Position numbers and translations under genes: made by a program
The notes under the pieces: model-generated
Seen by the model: only the letters and a program-made list of their open reading frames with translations
The model's database searches: none
Told to the model about the DNA's origin: nothing
Shown: piece after piece, positions 6,048 to 7,120 of the stretch
Numbering within the stretch: position 1 is the stretch's first letter
Layout of the letters: each line of letters starts with the position of its first letter
Source of the DNA: Chlamydiota bacterium
GTDB lineage: Bacteria > Chlamydiota > Chlamydiia > Chlamydiales > Rhabdochlamydiaceae
Direction of reading: 5' to 3'
Length of the DNA stretch: 7,120 nucleotides
NCBI GenBank assembly: GCA_016866585.1
Contig: VGMB01000078.1
Span: 1 to 7,120 of the forward strand

Positions 6048-7120
6048 TTATCCACCCGGAGAGAATGCAGAAAACGCATCTTGGTTATCATCTAGCTTGC
6101 CTGCTGAAATGATTCCAGAGTAATTTGCGAACTGAGCCAATTCTTTTCTGAATGTAAGGTTTACGCTACCTACAGATCCGTGTCTATTTTTTGCCACAAT
6201 CAGCTCGGCCATACCAGGCTTGTCATAAGGGTCGTAGTATTCTCTACGAAGAAGAAACATAACGATATCAGAGTCTTGTTCAATAGATCCTGATTCTCTC
6301 AAGTCGCTCATCATAGGCCGGTGGCCTTGTCTTTCTTCCACTTTACGAGAAAGCTGAGATAAACAAAGAATAGGTAGATTCAACTCTCTTGCTAGATTTT
6401 TAAGCATTCTGGAAATCTCAGAGATTTCATTTTGGCGGTTCTCTGCCGATTTAGAAACACCAGATCCAGATAATAGCTGTAGGTAGTCTATTACCAGAAA
6501 TCTGATCCCGTGAGTCTCTTTCATTCTCCTTGCCCTAGCTCTCAGATCGGTAATCTTGAGGCCAGGTTGGTCGTCTATTACCATTACTCCGCGCTGCATC
6601 GAGTTTACTGATGCAACTACTCTTTGAAACTCCTGTCCGTTTAATGAACCGGTCTTTAGCTTATCTGACTCTACTTCAGCCTGTGAGCAGATTAAACGAT
6701 GTAAAAGCTGTTCAGCGGACATCTCTAGGGAGAAAACGCCTACAGGGACTTCACTTCTGAAACAAATATTTTCTGCGATATTCAAAGCTAAAGAGGTTTT
6801 TCCCATCGCAGGGCGTGCAGCTAGAATCATAAGGTTAGATGGCACCATTCCGTTTATCATTTTATCTAGATCAATGAAATGCGTCGGGATGCCGGTAATC
6901 CCTGTATCTTGAGGGCCTTTAGTTTGGAATGTTTCTTGTCTTTGTTGAAGCTCTTTTAAGTAGGGAATTTTACTTTCCGATTTTACACCGGTAAGGATTT
7001 CTTTGATTAATATTCCACCCTGAGAGTTTACTGCTTGCCCTATGTTGAAAAGCTTTTGTTGTGCTTCATCTAGGACAGTAGTTACGTCTTGGGGATTTTG
7101 TAACGCATTTTTTTCAATTT
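6048..7120 (-). CDS. dnaB: Replicative DNA helicase DnaB, C-terminal 356 codons (N-terminus beyond the right edge)
   Basis: Hexameric helicase that unwinds DNA at the replication fork and recruits primase. The open frame continues to the window edge, so the ATG at 6860 is internal: before it come the linker region and the characteristic TGIPTHFIDLDKMINGM entry into the RecA-like motor domain. Visible motifs in order are Walker A ARPAMGKTS (Lys codon 6798-6800), the catalytic-Glu motif FSLEMS, Walker B FLVIDYLQLL, the segment LNLPILCLSQLSRKVEER, SDLRESGSIEQDSD, and the Lys/Arg-finger motif KNRHGSVG. Missing are roughly the first 100-115 residues (the helical N-terminal domain that binds primase). 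No intein interrupts the visible motor domain. The C-terminus ends in a short SPGG tail. The gene lies upstream of, and in the same direction as, the bS22-like gene and mnmG, with no clear terminator directly after its stop. Confidence 0.96.
   Translation of the reverse strand, partial: IEKNALQNPQDVTTVLDEAQQKLFNIGQAVNSQGGILIKEILTGVKSESKIPYLKELQQRQETFQTKGPQDTGITGIPTHFIDLDKMINGMVPSNLMILAARPAMGKTSLALNIAENICFRSEVPVGVFSLEMSAEQLLHRLICSQAEVESDKLKTGSLNGQEFQRVVASVNSMQRGVMVIDDQPGLKITDLRARARRMKETHGIRFLVIDYLQLLSGSGVSKSAENRQNEISEISRMLKNLARELNLPILCLSQLSRKVEERQGHRPMMSDLRESGSIEQDSDIVMFLLRREYYDPYDKPGMAELIVAKNRHGSVGSVNLTFRKELAQFANYSGIISAGKLDDNQDAFSAFSPGG

Noticed and set aside
6858..6860. ATG giving a 270-residue stand-alone helicase domain
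   Set aside because: The frame is open to the right edge and upstream codons encode the conserved DnaB linker and TGIPTHFIDLDKM, so this Met is internal to a full-length dnaB.
1..7120. CRISPR arrays, tRNA or rRNA genes, insertion sequences, attachment sites, inteins
   Set aside because: No regularly spaced repeats, cloverleaf-like sequences, transposase frames or target-site duplications were seen; the visible part of dnaB has no intein insertion.

Overview
The window is AT-rich bacterial DNA and most probably comes from the phylum Chlamydiota, likely an environmental or amoeba-associated (Parachlamydiales-type) lineage rather than Chlamydia itself. This rests on the sequence style of MnmG, on dnaB sitting next to mnmG (remembered as dnaB-gidA-lplA in Chlamydia trachomatis), and on a large unrecognised protein with a transglutaminase-like C-terminus beside them. 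The assignment is inference; no search was run.

Layout. Positions 1-1202 (minus strand) hold a two-gene unit. A 319-residue receiver-GGDEF protein is followed, with a 1-nt stop/start overlap, by a secreted or membrane-anchored protein that runs off the left edge. Positions 1203-1467 are a very AT-rich divergent intergenic region with a perfect 17-bp palindrome and a TATAAT box. Positions 1468-3873 (plus strand) encode an 801-residue protein starting at TTG. It is unrecognised over about 680 residues but carries a clear Cys-His-Asp transglutaminase/papain-like triad at its C-terminus. It converges on mnmG (3870-5708, minus) with a 4-nt overlap of the two stop codons, and a hairpin lies at that junction. 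Upstream of mnmG are a factor-independent terminator (5724-5757), a 28-codon gene for a very basic AURKAIP1/COX24-type (bS22-like) ribosomal microprotein (5794-5880) with its own promoter candidate, and then the C-terminal 356 codons of replicative helicase dnaB (6048-7120), truncated by the right edge.

Function. The right half is housekeeping: replication fork helicase, a putative ribosomal microprotein and tRNA wobble-uridine modification. The left half is accessory. The signalling protein looks catalytically dead both as a phospho-receiver and as a diguanylate cyclase, yet keeps an I-site-like RxxD, so it may be a cyclic-di-GMP receptor. The 801-residue protein is a candidate host-directed or envelope enzyme. 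No tRNA, rRNA, CRISPR array, insertion sequence or integrase was seen.
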